Assembly: GCF_009709615.1 (NCBI RefSeq)
Contig: NZ_WJYA01000002.1
Location: forward strand, 248,001-312,000
DNA length: 64,000 bases
Direction: 5' to 3'
From: Winogradskyella ouciana
Lineage (GTDB): Bacteria > Bacteroidota > Bacteroidia > Flavobacteriales > Flavobacteriaceae
The notes beneath the pieces were generated by a model. That model was not told the DNA's origin and ran no database searches. It was given only the letters and a program-made list of their open reading frames with translations. Below are positions 53,140 to 60,745 of this stretch, one piece after another (the stretch's first letter is position 1; every line of letters begins with the position of its first letter). Made by a program: the position numbers and the translations under genes.

Positions 53140-55254
53140 ATGAAATCCTTATCCCAATTTTTATTCATTCTATTGTGTACCACATTTTTATATGCACAAA
53201 AATCTAGTAAAATCACTGATGTTATTGTGTATTTGGATGGTGCAGAAATAAATAGAAACGCCAAAATAAACCTCAAACCTGGTACTACTGAGTTTACTTT
53301 TAACAAATTATCACCACAGATAGAAGAAAGTAGTATTCAAGTATCCGGTCTCAAAGGCGCTTCAATTTTATCCATTAACTATGGGATTAATTATTTGTCT
53401 AAACAAAAGCCAAATGACTCTATTGAAGCATTAAAAACAGAACTTAAGTCACTAGATGATAATATTCAAAACGAATTTGATTTAATAGCTGGATTTAATG
53501 AAGAAATGAGCTTAATTCAAAATAATAAAAGACTAGGTAATGAGACAGAAGTTGTAAGTATAGAACAGCTAAAATCTTTTGCTAAATATTACAGAACAAG
53601 GACAACCGAACTGAAAATGGCAATCCATAAATCGAATAAAATAATTGAAGAATATAAGGAGGTGCAAAATGACATAAGACAACAATTAGCAGAGTTAAAT
53701 GTTGATGAAAAAGTACAGACTGGCGAGATAACCTTAAAACTAAACAGTGACAAACCATTAGAACTAGATCTAAAAATATCCTATAATATTAAAAATGCTG
53801 GCTGGTTTCCTATATATGATTTAAAAGCAGAAAAAATCAATAGTCCCATAAATTTAGAATACAAAGCACACGTATTTCAAAACTCAGGATGTGATTGGAC
53901 CGATGTAAAACTGGTATTATCTACGAGTGATCCTAATACCAACAATGAAAAACCAATAGTAAATCCAAAATACTTAAACTTTATAAGTGCTTATAGTAAT
54001 TACCAATCGCAACGTGCCACAAGAAGCTATAATTACAAATACAACCCTTTGGTAAAAACAGTTTCAGGTGTAGTTACTTCTGCAGATGACGGTTTGCCAT
54101 TGCCTGGAGCAAGTGTTTTAGTAAAAGGAACAACTACTGGTGCGCAAACTGATTTTGAAGGCAGATACGCATTAAATACTACCAACGGAAACACCTTGCA
54201 ATATTCTTATGTAGGTATGAAAACCGAAGAACTCCCTATACATTCCAGTATTATGAATGTGGCATTAGATTCAAATAATACTTTAGATGAAGTCGTTGTT
54301 ATTGGTTATGGTACAACTACCAGTAGAGCTTATGCAGGTACAACATCTGTAGTAAAATCTGAAGAAATTGTAAATGGTTTATATGGTGCAGCATCAGGAA
54401 TAAATATAAGAGGTGCTAGTACTTTGGAAAGTAAAAGTAATATCCTATATGTTGTTGATGGTGTTCCTGTAAAAGCTGGCGCAGCAAGTAAAATTAATCC
54501 AGATAGTATAGAGTCAATTGAAGTGTTAAAAGACAATCAAGCCACTGCAATTTATGGTAGCAGAGCCGCAAATGGTGTAATAATTATTACCACTGGGAAT
54601 ACTTCACAAAGAAGAACTAATGAGTTAGGTGTTGTTATAGACACAGGAATAACCAATACACGCTTTGAAATTGACAAAGCATATAGTATTCCATCAGATG
54701 GTGATGTAACTGTTATAGAAATCGATAAATTCAGTGTACCTGCAAAATACAATTACTTTGCTGCACCAGTTTTAAATGAGAATGTGTTTTTAACTGCAAA
54801 AGTTGGCAACTGGGAGCAATACAACTTGATACCAGCAGAGGCTAATGTCTATTTTGAAGGCAGCTATTCTGGTAAAACAAATATTAATCCCGGTGCCACA
54901 ACAGACAGTTTAACTATTTCGTTAGGAGTTGATCCAAGTATTGTCGTAAAGCGCACTCAGAAAAAAGACTTTAAGAAGACCACATTTATAGGGAATAATA
55001 AAGTTGTTTATAAGGGTTTTGAAATTGAAGTTAAAAATAATAAGCAAACCAATATTCAGTTAACACTTATAGATAGAATACCTATTACACAAAACAAGTC
55101 CATAAAACTAGATGATATTGAAACTGGCACATCTGAGTATGATAAAGAAAAAGGATTATTAAAGTGGATTATTGATTTAGCATCTGGCGAAATAAAAAAG
55201 GTTGAGCATTCTTATTCTGTAAAATACCCAAAAGGAAAACGTGTTAATCTTTAA
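53140..55254 (+). CDS. DUF4139 protein with inserted SusC-like plug module
   Basis: A 704-residue exported protein; ATG 53140 starts the signal peptide MKSLSQFLFILLCTTFLYAQ. Residues about 20-300 are DUF4140 and the first part of DUF4139 (mucoidy-inhibitor MuiA-like): VIVYLDGAEINRNAKI, a coiled-coil arm, and NAGWFPIYDLKAE. Residues about 307-490 are a different module: a CarboxypepD-reg domain (SGVVTSADDGLPLPGASVLVKG) then a TonB plug of the SusC/RagA type (VVVIGYGTTTSR, ILYVVDGVPV, IESIEVLKDNQATAIYGSRAANGVI). From about 495 to the end the DUF4139 beta domain resumes (GSYSGKTNINPGATTDSL). There is no TonB barrel. The plug may recruit a partner barrel or bind peptide; function unknown. Confidence 0.8.
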   Translation: MKSLSQFLFILLCTTFLYAQKSSKITDVIVYLDGAEINRNAKINLKPGTTEFTFNKLSPQIEESSIQVSGLKGASILSINYGINYLSKQKPNDSIEALKTELKSLDDNIQNEFDLIAGFNEEMSLIQNNKRLGNETEVVSIEQLKSFAKYYRTRTTELKMAIHKSNKIIEEYKEVQNDIRQQLAELNVDEKVQTGEITLKLNSDKPLELDLKISYNIKNAGWFPIYDLKAEKINSPINLEYKAHVFQNSGCDWTDVKLVLSTSDPNTNNEKPIVNPKYLNFISAYSNYQSQRATRSYNYKYNPLVKTVSGVVTSADDGLPLPGASVLVKGTTTGAQTDFEGRYALNTTNGNTLQYSYVGMKTEELPIHSSIMNVALDSNNTLDEVVVIGYGTTTSRAYAGTTSVVKSEEIVNGLYGAASGINIRGASTLESKSNILYVVDGVPVKAGAASKINPDSIESIEVLKDNQATAIYGSRAANGVIIITTGNTSQRRTNELGVVIDTGITNTRFEIDKAYSIPSDGDVTVIEIDKFSVPAKYNYFAAPVLNENVFLTAKVGNWEQYNLIPAEANVYFEGSYSGKTNINPGATTDSLTISLGVDPSIVVKRTQKKDFKKTTFIGNNKVVYKGFEIEVKNNKQTNIQLTLIDRIPITQNKSIKLDDIETGTSEYDKEKGLLKWIIDLASGEIKKVEHSYSVKYPKGKRVNL

Positions 55255-55281
55255 CTCATTAGGATAAAGACTTAACTTATC

Positions 55282-55313
55282 AAAAAAGCCAATACACTCA
55301 GTATTGGTTTTTT
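55282..55313 (+). terminator. Rho-independent terminator
   Basis: GCCAATAC (after six A) and GTATTGGT pair around a 5-nt loop, followed by TTTTTT, 27 nt after the DUF4139 stop. It isolates the downstream structured element as a separate unit. Confidence 0.88.
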
Positions 55314-55381
55314 AATGCCTACATCTAGACTACTTTAGATATAGCTTATTTTAAGTTAATGGTTTTAAGCTTAGTAATTTT

Positions 55382-55524
55382 AAGCCTCAAAGCAAGATGA
55401 TGTTGGTTCGACCCTAGCTTCTGTTAGTTAGGAATGAGTCGGACTCTATTAAGAATTAAGTCTAACTTCTTAATAGTGTCAATGAAAATGATAGACAGAA
55501 ACATTTAGCTTTGAGGTTTTTTTT
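55382..55524 (+). ncRNA. Candidate structured small RNA of unknown family
   Basis: About 143 nt. The ends pair over 12 bp (AAGCCTCAAAGC at 55382-55393 with GCTTTGAGGTTT at 55508-55519), and the 3' arm runs into eight T (55517-55524), as in a terminator. Inside are a hairpin of 13 pairs out of 14 positions (55442-55455 with 55467-55480, 11-nt loop) and a smaller one, TTCGAC (55407-55412) with GTCGGA (55438-55443), with CCTA/TAGG further in. It sits between the DUF4139 terminator and the convergent ATP-grasp gene, whose stop codon it touches. On the minus strand no T-run follows, so plus orientation is favoured. A -7-like TAATTTTA lies at 55375. I recognise no Rfam family. Confidence 0.55.
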
Positions 55525-56563
55525 ATAAGGTTGCTAATCTGCTGTTAAACAAATAGTCGTCATACATTTCTTTGTAATATACCTTCTTTTCAATTGACTC
55601 TATTACTGGAGTGCAAAAGTCTTCATCATACATTTGATTGGAAATATTCAATCCGCCAGGACTAAAAACATTGATCTCCATGAGTTTGTTGCCCACAATA
55701 TCCAAACCTACTAGAAACATTCCATCTTGAACCAATTTAGGTCTTACGATCTCGGCAAGTTCCTTAATTTGATCTGTCATCTTCGCAGATTCTGGTCTTC
55801 CGCCAGCATGGACATTACTTCGAATATCTTTTGAAGTATTCACTCGTTGCATCATGGCATATTTTCCATTGACCTCTAACGGTTCACCATTCATTAAAAA
55901 TACACGAGTATCACCATTAGTCGCTTCCTTTAAATATTCTTGAGCAATTACAAAACCGTCCCTAGCTATGGCATCTATAGTTTGTGTGAGATTATGCTCA
56001 TTTTTTTTATCCATCAAAAACACATTGGTTCCGCCAGAACCTTGAAGGGGCTTAAGAATCATTTTTTGCTTTTGCTCCTTAAAGAACTCCTTAATCTCAT
56101 CGTGGTCTCTAGATATAATAGTTTTTGGTCTTACAACTTCAGGGAAATGCTGAAAATACATTTTGTTTACAGCTCCTGCCAAACTCAATGGATGGTTGAG
56201 TACCAACACACCATTACGCATGGCAATTTCACCAAATATAAAAGCTGCATTCTGTGCCCAATCACGTACACCAATTTCATCCGCAGGATTGTTTCTTAAA
56301 AACAAAACATCCAACTCTTCTGAACTTATGCGTGTAAACTTTTCTTTCTGAACGGCTTTAAAATAGGTTTCCTGTGAGTTGAATTTTGATTCACTTATGG
56401 TTTTACAGCGCACAGATAAGTGCCCTTTTGAGGCATAAGCCAATTCGCCAACACCAATAAAATAGACATCGTGACCGCGTTTGTATGCGGCATAACCCAA
56501 ACCAGGTGTGGTATAATTTGGTTTTTCGGTGTTGTGGTCATTTATTATAAATGCAAGTTTCAT
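55523..56563 (-). CDS. GshB-like ATP-grasp ligase 2
   Basis: A 346-residue enzyme of the glutathione-synthetase (GshB/RimK) ATP-grasp superfamily, which joins a carboxylate to an amine through an acylphosphate. The nucleotide-binding motif KPLQGSGGTN is at 171-180, with GDTRVFLMNGEPLEV and RSNVHAGG later and the metal site EINVFSPGG near residue 295. The N-terminal domain (AFIINDHNTEKPNYTTPGLGYAAYKRGHDV) is GshB-like. It is the last gene of a five-gene operon, 13 nt after the QEGLA gene. No gamma-glutamylcysteine ligase is present here, so glutathione synthesis is not supported; a peptide or amino-acid ligation is more likely. Confidence 0.85.
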   Translation of the reverse strand: MKLAFIINDHNTEKPNYTTPGLGYAAYKRGHDVYFIGVGELAYASKGHLSVRCKTISESKFNSQETYFKAVQKEKFTRISSEELDVLFLRNNPADEIGVRDWAQNAAFIFGEIAMRNGVLVLNHPLSLAGAVNKMYFQHFPEVVRPKTIISRDHDEIKEFFKEQKQKMILKPLQGSGGTNVFLMDKKNEHNLTQTIDAIARDGFVIAQEYLKEATNGDTRVFLMNGEPLEVNGKYAMMQRVNTSKDIRSNVHAGGRPESAKMTDQIKELAEIVRPKLVQDGMFLVGLDIVGNKLMEINVFSPGGLNISNQMYDEDFCTPVIESIEKKVYYKEMYDDYLFNSRLATL

Positions 56564-56576
56564 AGCTTTTGTTGTT

Positions 56577-58421
56577 TTAATTTACCAAGTCTGTAATATC
56601 CATACCTTTTCGCAATTTCTTTAACCTTTTTTGTACACTTTTGCGCTCTAAAAATCTTGGCAGTTCAGCTTTAACCAAAACTTTTCTGTATAGTAATTCT
56701 TCTATAAGGTCAATATGTGTTATGTTGAATTTACCAGTATAAAGATGCTCTAAGGCACCTCCTTTCTTTATATAGTCCATTAAATCAATGAGTCCTGCAA
56801 GGTAAACCGCATCTTTTGTAAGACCGCCTCCTCTATAAACACGCATTGAGATATAATAAGAAATACGTTCACTAAAAGAATACTTATCACGCAATAGATT
56901 GAACGTTTTGATGAAGTTTGCACCATTAACCATAGATTCCACTGCAATAACACGGCCTGCCAATAGTCGTAAACGGTTTACGGTTAATCCTCCAACCAGA
57001 TATTCAGCAATTACGGCTAATCCTTCCTGTAACTGATCATAACCTTCAAAACCTTCATACATTTGCCTAAGCGGTTGGCGTCTTCCATTACAGTAAGTTA
57101 AGATATGTGTACCTACTTCATGCTGAATTAAAGCATCACATCTATTGGCATCAAAACTTATCTCATCATTAATAAGAAGTTTTGTTTTAGACACCATAAT
57201 ACCAGCAACATCATTTCGTATTTCTAAGGATAAATCTAGATCTGGGAATTTGTCGTTATAGTAATCCAATTCTTTTTGGGCATGCTCGGCAAATTCATAG
57301 CAACTATAGCGCTTTTTACTCTTCTGTTCTTCACGTTTTGGATAGACCGCTAAAATATGCTTGGCCTGCTCTAAAACTTTCTTCTTGATAACTCCATATA
57401 AACTCTCACCAACAAACCTAAAATTCTTTGTACCACGCTCTTCGAGCATCGTTAATTGCTTTTCAATTTCAAGTCTTTTTCCACGTAGAATAAAGGCTAT
57501 GGTTGGATCATCTACTTCATCGATTGGAATATTGTAAAGTTTTCGTTTTTGCAACTCAGGATCTAATGCAATTAATCTGTATTTGAAAGAAGGTATTTTA
57601 TCAAACTTATTTTTCTTAAAGTTTTTCCATTCTTCATTACTGTTTACAGGAGTTGTTCGCAACAAAAAGGACATGCCTTCACTTACTTCAGCTAGTTCTC
57701 TATCGGATTGTAAAGTAACCTCGTCAATATTTGTTTTGCCAAGCATTAAAAAGTGCTCAAAATCGTCTGTAGTCTGTACCCTTATAAATTCAAATACAGC
57801 GCGTTTAACGGTTTCAGAAAATACCGAATAGTATTCTCTAAAAAACAAGGAATAGAGTTCGTTGCTTTCAGCATTTTTATACAAGATTGGCAAGGTCATT
57901 CCTATTATCAAGGTTCCTTTTTTCTTAGATTCATCTATATCGAAAATAGGCACTAGGTGTTTAGGGTGCCTTTTGTGCGTATCATCAATTTCTACATCTA
58001 TATTTGGGTAGAAGTCCTGTAAGGATTCAAACCCATCCTTTAAAGCTGCTACAGTAGCCGGAGCTTTCCCTTTAGGGCAAGAGATATGGAAAGTATTACT
58101 TTTATCGTCTTTTTCTGGCCAAAACTCCAAAATCAAGAACGTTTCAAATTTATTTGATACAATAATTCTAATGGCTTCGAGTAAATGGGTAATATCCACA
58201 TCATCACTAATAATTAGATATGAGGCTTGGGTTTTAATGATTCGGGAGAAGTAAACATCCAATTCACTGTATCTATATACACAGATAAAAGGTAATAATT
58301 TGTCTATATGAAGAAGACCGTTTTCTGGCAAAGTAGCATTCACGGGTTTTCCTTCAGATATATGGTTACATATATCCTCTATGATTGAGGAATCTATATT
58401 ATGCAATTTTGTGGTTTCCAT
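56577..58421 (-). CDS. QEGLA-motif metallopeptidase, DUF1704 family
   Basis: A 614-residue protein of the DUF1704 or flavohemoglobin-expression-modulating QEGLA family. The zinc site HEVGTH (434-439, HExxxH) and the naming motif QEGLA (465-469) are intact; the Glu of QEGLA is probably the third zinc ligand. DUF1704 includes the eukaryotic detyrosinase MATCAP, a carboxypeptidase that removes the C-terminal Tyr from tubulin. The N-terminal 250 residues have a mixed alpha/beta pattern of their own. It lies 3 nt after the amidohydrolase gene. It may remove a residue that the neighbouring ATP-grasp enzymes add, which is inference. Confidence 0.85.
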   Translation of the reverse strand: METTKLHNIDSSIIEDICNHISEGKPVNATLPENGLLHIDKLLPFICVYRYSELDVYFSRIIKTQASYLIISDDVDITHLLEAIRIIVSNKFETFLILEFWPEKDDKSNTFHISCPKGKAPATVAALKDGFESLQDFYPNIDVEIDDTHKRHPKHLVPIFDIDESKKKGTLIIGMTLPILYKNAESNELYSLFFREYYSVFSETVKRAVFEFIRVQTTDDFEHFLMLGKTNIDEVTLQSDRELAEVSEGMSFLLRTTPVNSNEEWKNFKKNKFDKIPSFKYRLIALDPELQKRKLYNIPIDEVDDPTIAFILRGKRLEIEKQLTMLEERGTKNFRFVGESLYGVIKKKVLEQAKHILAVYPKREEQKSKKRYSCYEFAEHAQKELDYYNDKFPDLDLSLEIRNDVAGIMVSKTKLLINDEISFDANRCDALIQHEVGTHILTYCNGRRQPLRQMYEGFEGYDQLQEGLAVIAEYLVGGLTVNRLRLLAGRVIAVESMVNGANFIKTFNLLRDKYSFSERISYYISMRVYRGGGLTKDAVYLAGLIDLMDYIKKGGALEHLYTGKFNITHIDLIEELLYRKVLVKAELPRFLERKSVQKRLKKLRKGMDITDLVN

Positions 58422-58424
58422 TAA

Positions 58425-59255
58425 TTAAGAATACGAATTATAAAAATTTAGGGCATGCTCTTTTAAAAGAAATTTTAACTGTTCTTCTACAGCACTAACG
58501 ACTTCTGGATAAATAACCTGATTGTACTCATCGCAATACACCTTGGCAATTTCGGTAGCCAAAACTAGGGTGTTTTTAAAGTTTGTAGTAATATATTTTA
58601 AAAAATAGCCATTACCTTGAAACGTGTCGTTAATTTTAGCGGTTTGTTTGATATTATGAGGAAGTTCTATAGTTGATAGGGCTTGTCTCCAAGCTTCTAC
58701 CTGGTCACCAAAGCGCTCGTTGTCAATATTAGAGGTGCCTAAATTCCAAGTTGGCACTTCCCTATCCCAACGTTTCCAGTTATAGCTGTGCATATCGTAC
58801 ACTACACAAATACCATATTTCTCTTCAATTTTTGAAATTAGAGCATGTACCACTTCATAGAAACTGGCGTGTTTCTTTAAACTTTTTTCTTTTTGTGCTT
58901 CTGGCAAAGGCTGTTTCCATAGTTGCTTTCCCCAAGCGGTTTCAAAAACTGCATTTTCAGGGTCACGGTTGAGATCATATTCGAAACGCGAATCGCAACC
59001 AGCAATGAGAATAGGATGCGAAATCACCATGCTTTTGGTTTCAGGATCCTCCTCGTACCAACGCTCATATTCGGTATGGAGGCAATTCTCCCAAAGTTCT
59101 TTTCTAAATTGATGGCCATCATGCACCGCGCCACAGACATAAGGTACATATTCATCAATTTTTAAGGTGAACGAATAATCATCGGAAACGGCACTAAAGG
59201 TTTCTTCGGCTTCAATTTTTGAAATAATCTTATCTATCGGTAATCGTTGCATCAC
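58425..59255 (-). CDS. N-formylglutamate amidohydrolase-like enzyme
   Basis: A 276-residue enzyme of the N-formylglutamate amidohydrolase (HutG2-type) family, which cleaves the amide of N-acylated amino acids with zinc. The visible marks are VPYVCGAVHDGHQFR near residue 40, the SRFEYDLNRDPENAVFE segment near 90-110, YDMHSYNWKRW near 155, and NDTFQGNGYFL near 210. The best-known reaction gives glutamate from formylglutamate in histidine breakdown, but no hut genes are near. In this operon it may trim or hydrolyse an amide-linked product. It overlaps the upstream 111-residue gene by 4 nt (ATGA type). Confidence 0.85.
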   Translation of the reverse strand: MMQRLPIDKIISKIEAEETFSAVSDDYSFTLKIDEYVPYVCGAVHDGHQFRKELWENCLHTEYERWYEEDPETKSMVISHPILIAGCDSRFEYDLNRDPENAVFETAWGKQLWKQPLPEAQKEKSLKKHASFYEVVHALISKIEEKYGICVVYDMHSYNWKRWDREVPTWNLGTSNIDNERFGDQVEAWRQALSTIELPHNIKQTAKINDTFQGNGYFLKYITTNFKNTLVLATEIAKVYCDEYNQVIYPEVVSAVEEQLKFLLKEHALNFYNSYS

Positions 59256-59587
59256 ACCGTTTTAAATAAGCGCTTTAATGATTTCATCATATTGCGCTCT
59301 AAAATATTAAACTCACCATCTGAGAAAAACAATATTTTGATATCTGCCAAAAGCATATCTATATCATCTTTACTGTAATTATGTTGCTCTAGACTGACCA
59401 TGATTTTTTTAATGCCTTGATAATCGTTGTCTGCATCAAATTCATCATGGATTTCCTGAAATGTTTCTCTATCTACTTTAGATAGAATAACGTTTCGTTC
59501 ATTGTTGTCTTCCTTAAAATCTGAGTTTGCGGCAAATAACAAAATGTAAGCCACAAGTTCATCTCTTGTCCAGTCGATTGTTTTCAT
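59252..59587 (-). CDS. Small helical protein of the ATP-grasp operon
   Basis: A 111-residue, all-helical, acidic protein (MKTIDWTRDELVAYILLFAANSD at the start, DIKILFFSDGEFNILERNMMKSLKRLF at the end). Its length and the two acidic, EF-hand-like helical segments recall TerB-type helical domains, but the match is too weak to name. It overlaps the amidohydrolase gene by 4 nt, so the two are translationally coupled. It is probably an accessory or adapter protein for the operon's enzymes. Family not identified. Confidence 0.65.
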   Translation of the reverse strand: MKTIDWTRDELVAYILLFAANSDFKEDNNERNVILSKVDRETFQEIHDEFDADNDYQGIKKIMVSLEQHNYSKDDIDMLLADIKILFFSDGEFNILERNMMKSLKRLFKTV

Positions 59588-59625
59588 TTATAAGTCAAAA
59601 AAATTAAAATTTACTGCTAAGTGTA

Positions 59626-59639
59626 ACTGAAGACTGCAA
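59626..59639. repeat. Copy of the ACTGAAGACTG intergenic repeat
   Basis: The core ACTGAAGACTG at 59626-59636 repeats the 43906-43916 arm. It lies in the 54-bp gap between ATP-grasp gene 1 and the small helical gene. Confidence 0.5.
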
Positions 59640-59641
59640 TG

Positions 59642-60679
59642 TTACGCTTCATCAACCGTTTTACGCAATCTTGTACGTCTGTCAAAAGCTTGAAGCTTAT
59701 CCAAGACCTTGCTTTCCAAAAAGTCTATAACCTTCTCTTCTACTTTTCGCTTGTTCTTATAGACTTTATTAATATAGGTAATACCACCTGGCGACATTAC
59801 ATTAACTTCAACCAGTTTGCCGCCAATAACATCTATACCAACAAAATACAAACCGTCTTTTACCAGTTTTGGGCCTATTTGCCTGCACAACGCTTTTTCA
59901 TCTTTTGATAAGCTATGCCTTTGTACACTTCCGCCTGCAGATACATTAGACCTGTGGTCGTCTGAGCCTGGTACGCGTTTCATTGCGCCAACAGGTTCAC
60001 CATTTAGCAATAAGATTCTAACATCACCTTGGTCAGCACCTTCTATATAATCTTGAAGAATCACATAATTAGATTCACCATCACCAGATGAAATATAGAA
60101 ATCGAGCAAAGAGTTAATATTATTCATCGCTGATTTTTCAATTAAAATCACACCAGAGCCACCAAAGCCATTCAAGGGTTTTAGTATCATCTTATCTGCC
60201 TTAGACTCTTTAATCTGCTTAATCAGATAATTTTTGTTCTTAGATACATGTGTATTCGGAATAATATTACTGTGTGCGTCACCAAAAGCCGCAGTGTAAA
60301 GTTTATTGTTCGCTTCACGCATGCCTTGTAAAGAATTCACAATAAACACATCGTCCTTAACGGAATCCAAAAAATTGAGCATTATAGGATCCAATGGCGG
60401 ATTTGCTCTAAAGAAAATAGCATCAAAACCTGCTAAAGGCAACATTTCCTCTCTTAGCTTAGCCTTATTATAAAATGACTTTAGCGTCGATGGCACCTTT
60501 TCCATACGACCAATAACATTACAAAAAGCGTTTGTAACACTGTCTCTAATCGTAAGGTTTGCTGGAGTACACATGGCCACACCATGACCTCTTTTTGCAC
60601 ATTCTTTAATTAAGGCTAAGCTTGTATCGTTCTCTGGATCAATGTTTTCCCATGGATACATTATAAAGCAAATGTTCAT
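59642..60679 (-). CDS. GshB-like ATP-grasp ligase 1
   Basis: A 345-residue ATP-grasp enzyme, paralogous to ligase 2. The motif KPLNGFGGSG is at 167-176, GDVRILLLNGEPVGAMKRVPG and RSNVSAGG follow, and the metal site EVNVMSPGG lies near residue 290. The two proteins share length, motif order and an N-R-A/N-NP segment (FFRANPP here, FLRNNPA there), yet differ in much of the sequence, so they probably use different substrates in a stepwise ligation. It is the first gene of the operon, 66 nt after the symporter gene, and could be co-transcribed with it. Confidence 0.85.
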   Translation of the reverse strand: MNICFIMYPWENIDPENDTSLALIKECAKRGHGVAMCTPANLTIRDSVTNAFCNVIGRMEKVPSTLKSFYNKAKLREEMLPLAGFDAIFFRANPPLDPIMLNFLDSVKDDVFIVNSLQGMREANNKLYTAAFGDAHSNIIPNTHVSKNKNYLIKQIKESKADKMILKPLNGFGGSGVILIEKSAMNNINSLLDFYISSGDGESNYVILQDYIEGADQGDVRILLLNGEPVGAMKRVPGSDDHRSNVSAGGSVQRHSLSKDEKALCRQIGPKLVKDGLYFVGIDVIGGKLVEVNVMSPGGITYINKVYKNKRKVEEKVIDFLESKVLDKLQAFDRRTRLRKTVDEA

Positions 60680-60745
60680 TTCAAAAGTTTTTGGTTGTTT
60701 TAATGACTTGTTTAAAGTTAAGGACTTTTACTGAATTTGAAAACC

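Noticed and set aside
55402..55418. tRNA gene, from a canonical T-arm sequence
   Set aside because: No acceptor stem, D-arm or anticodon arm can be built around it, and no CCA or matching 5' end is found at the right distance.
55382..55524. Retron-type msr/msd RNA, suggested by the end-pairing repeats around an inner hairpin
   Set aside because: No reverse transcriptase gene is present beside it or anywhere in the window; the end stem runs into a T-run, as in a terminator.
58425..59255. Histidine utilisation gene, from the formylglutamate amidohydrolase family match
   Set aside because: No hutH, hutU or hutI gene lies nearby; the gene is locked into the ATP-grasp operon by a 4-nt overlap.
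55523..60679. Glutathione biosynthesis operon, from two GshB-like proteins
   Set aside because: There is no gamma-glutamylcysteine ligase, and neighbouring peptidase and amidohydrolase genes do not fit that pathway.
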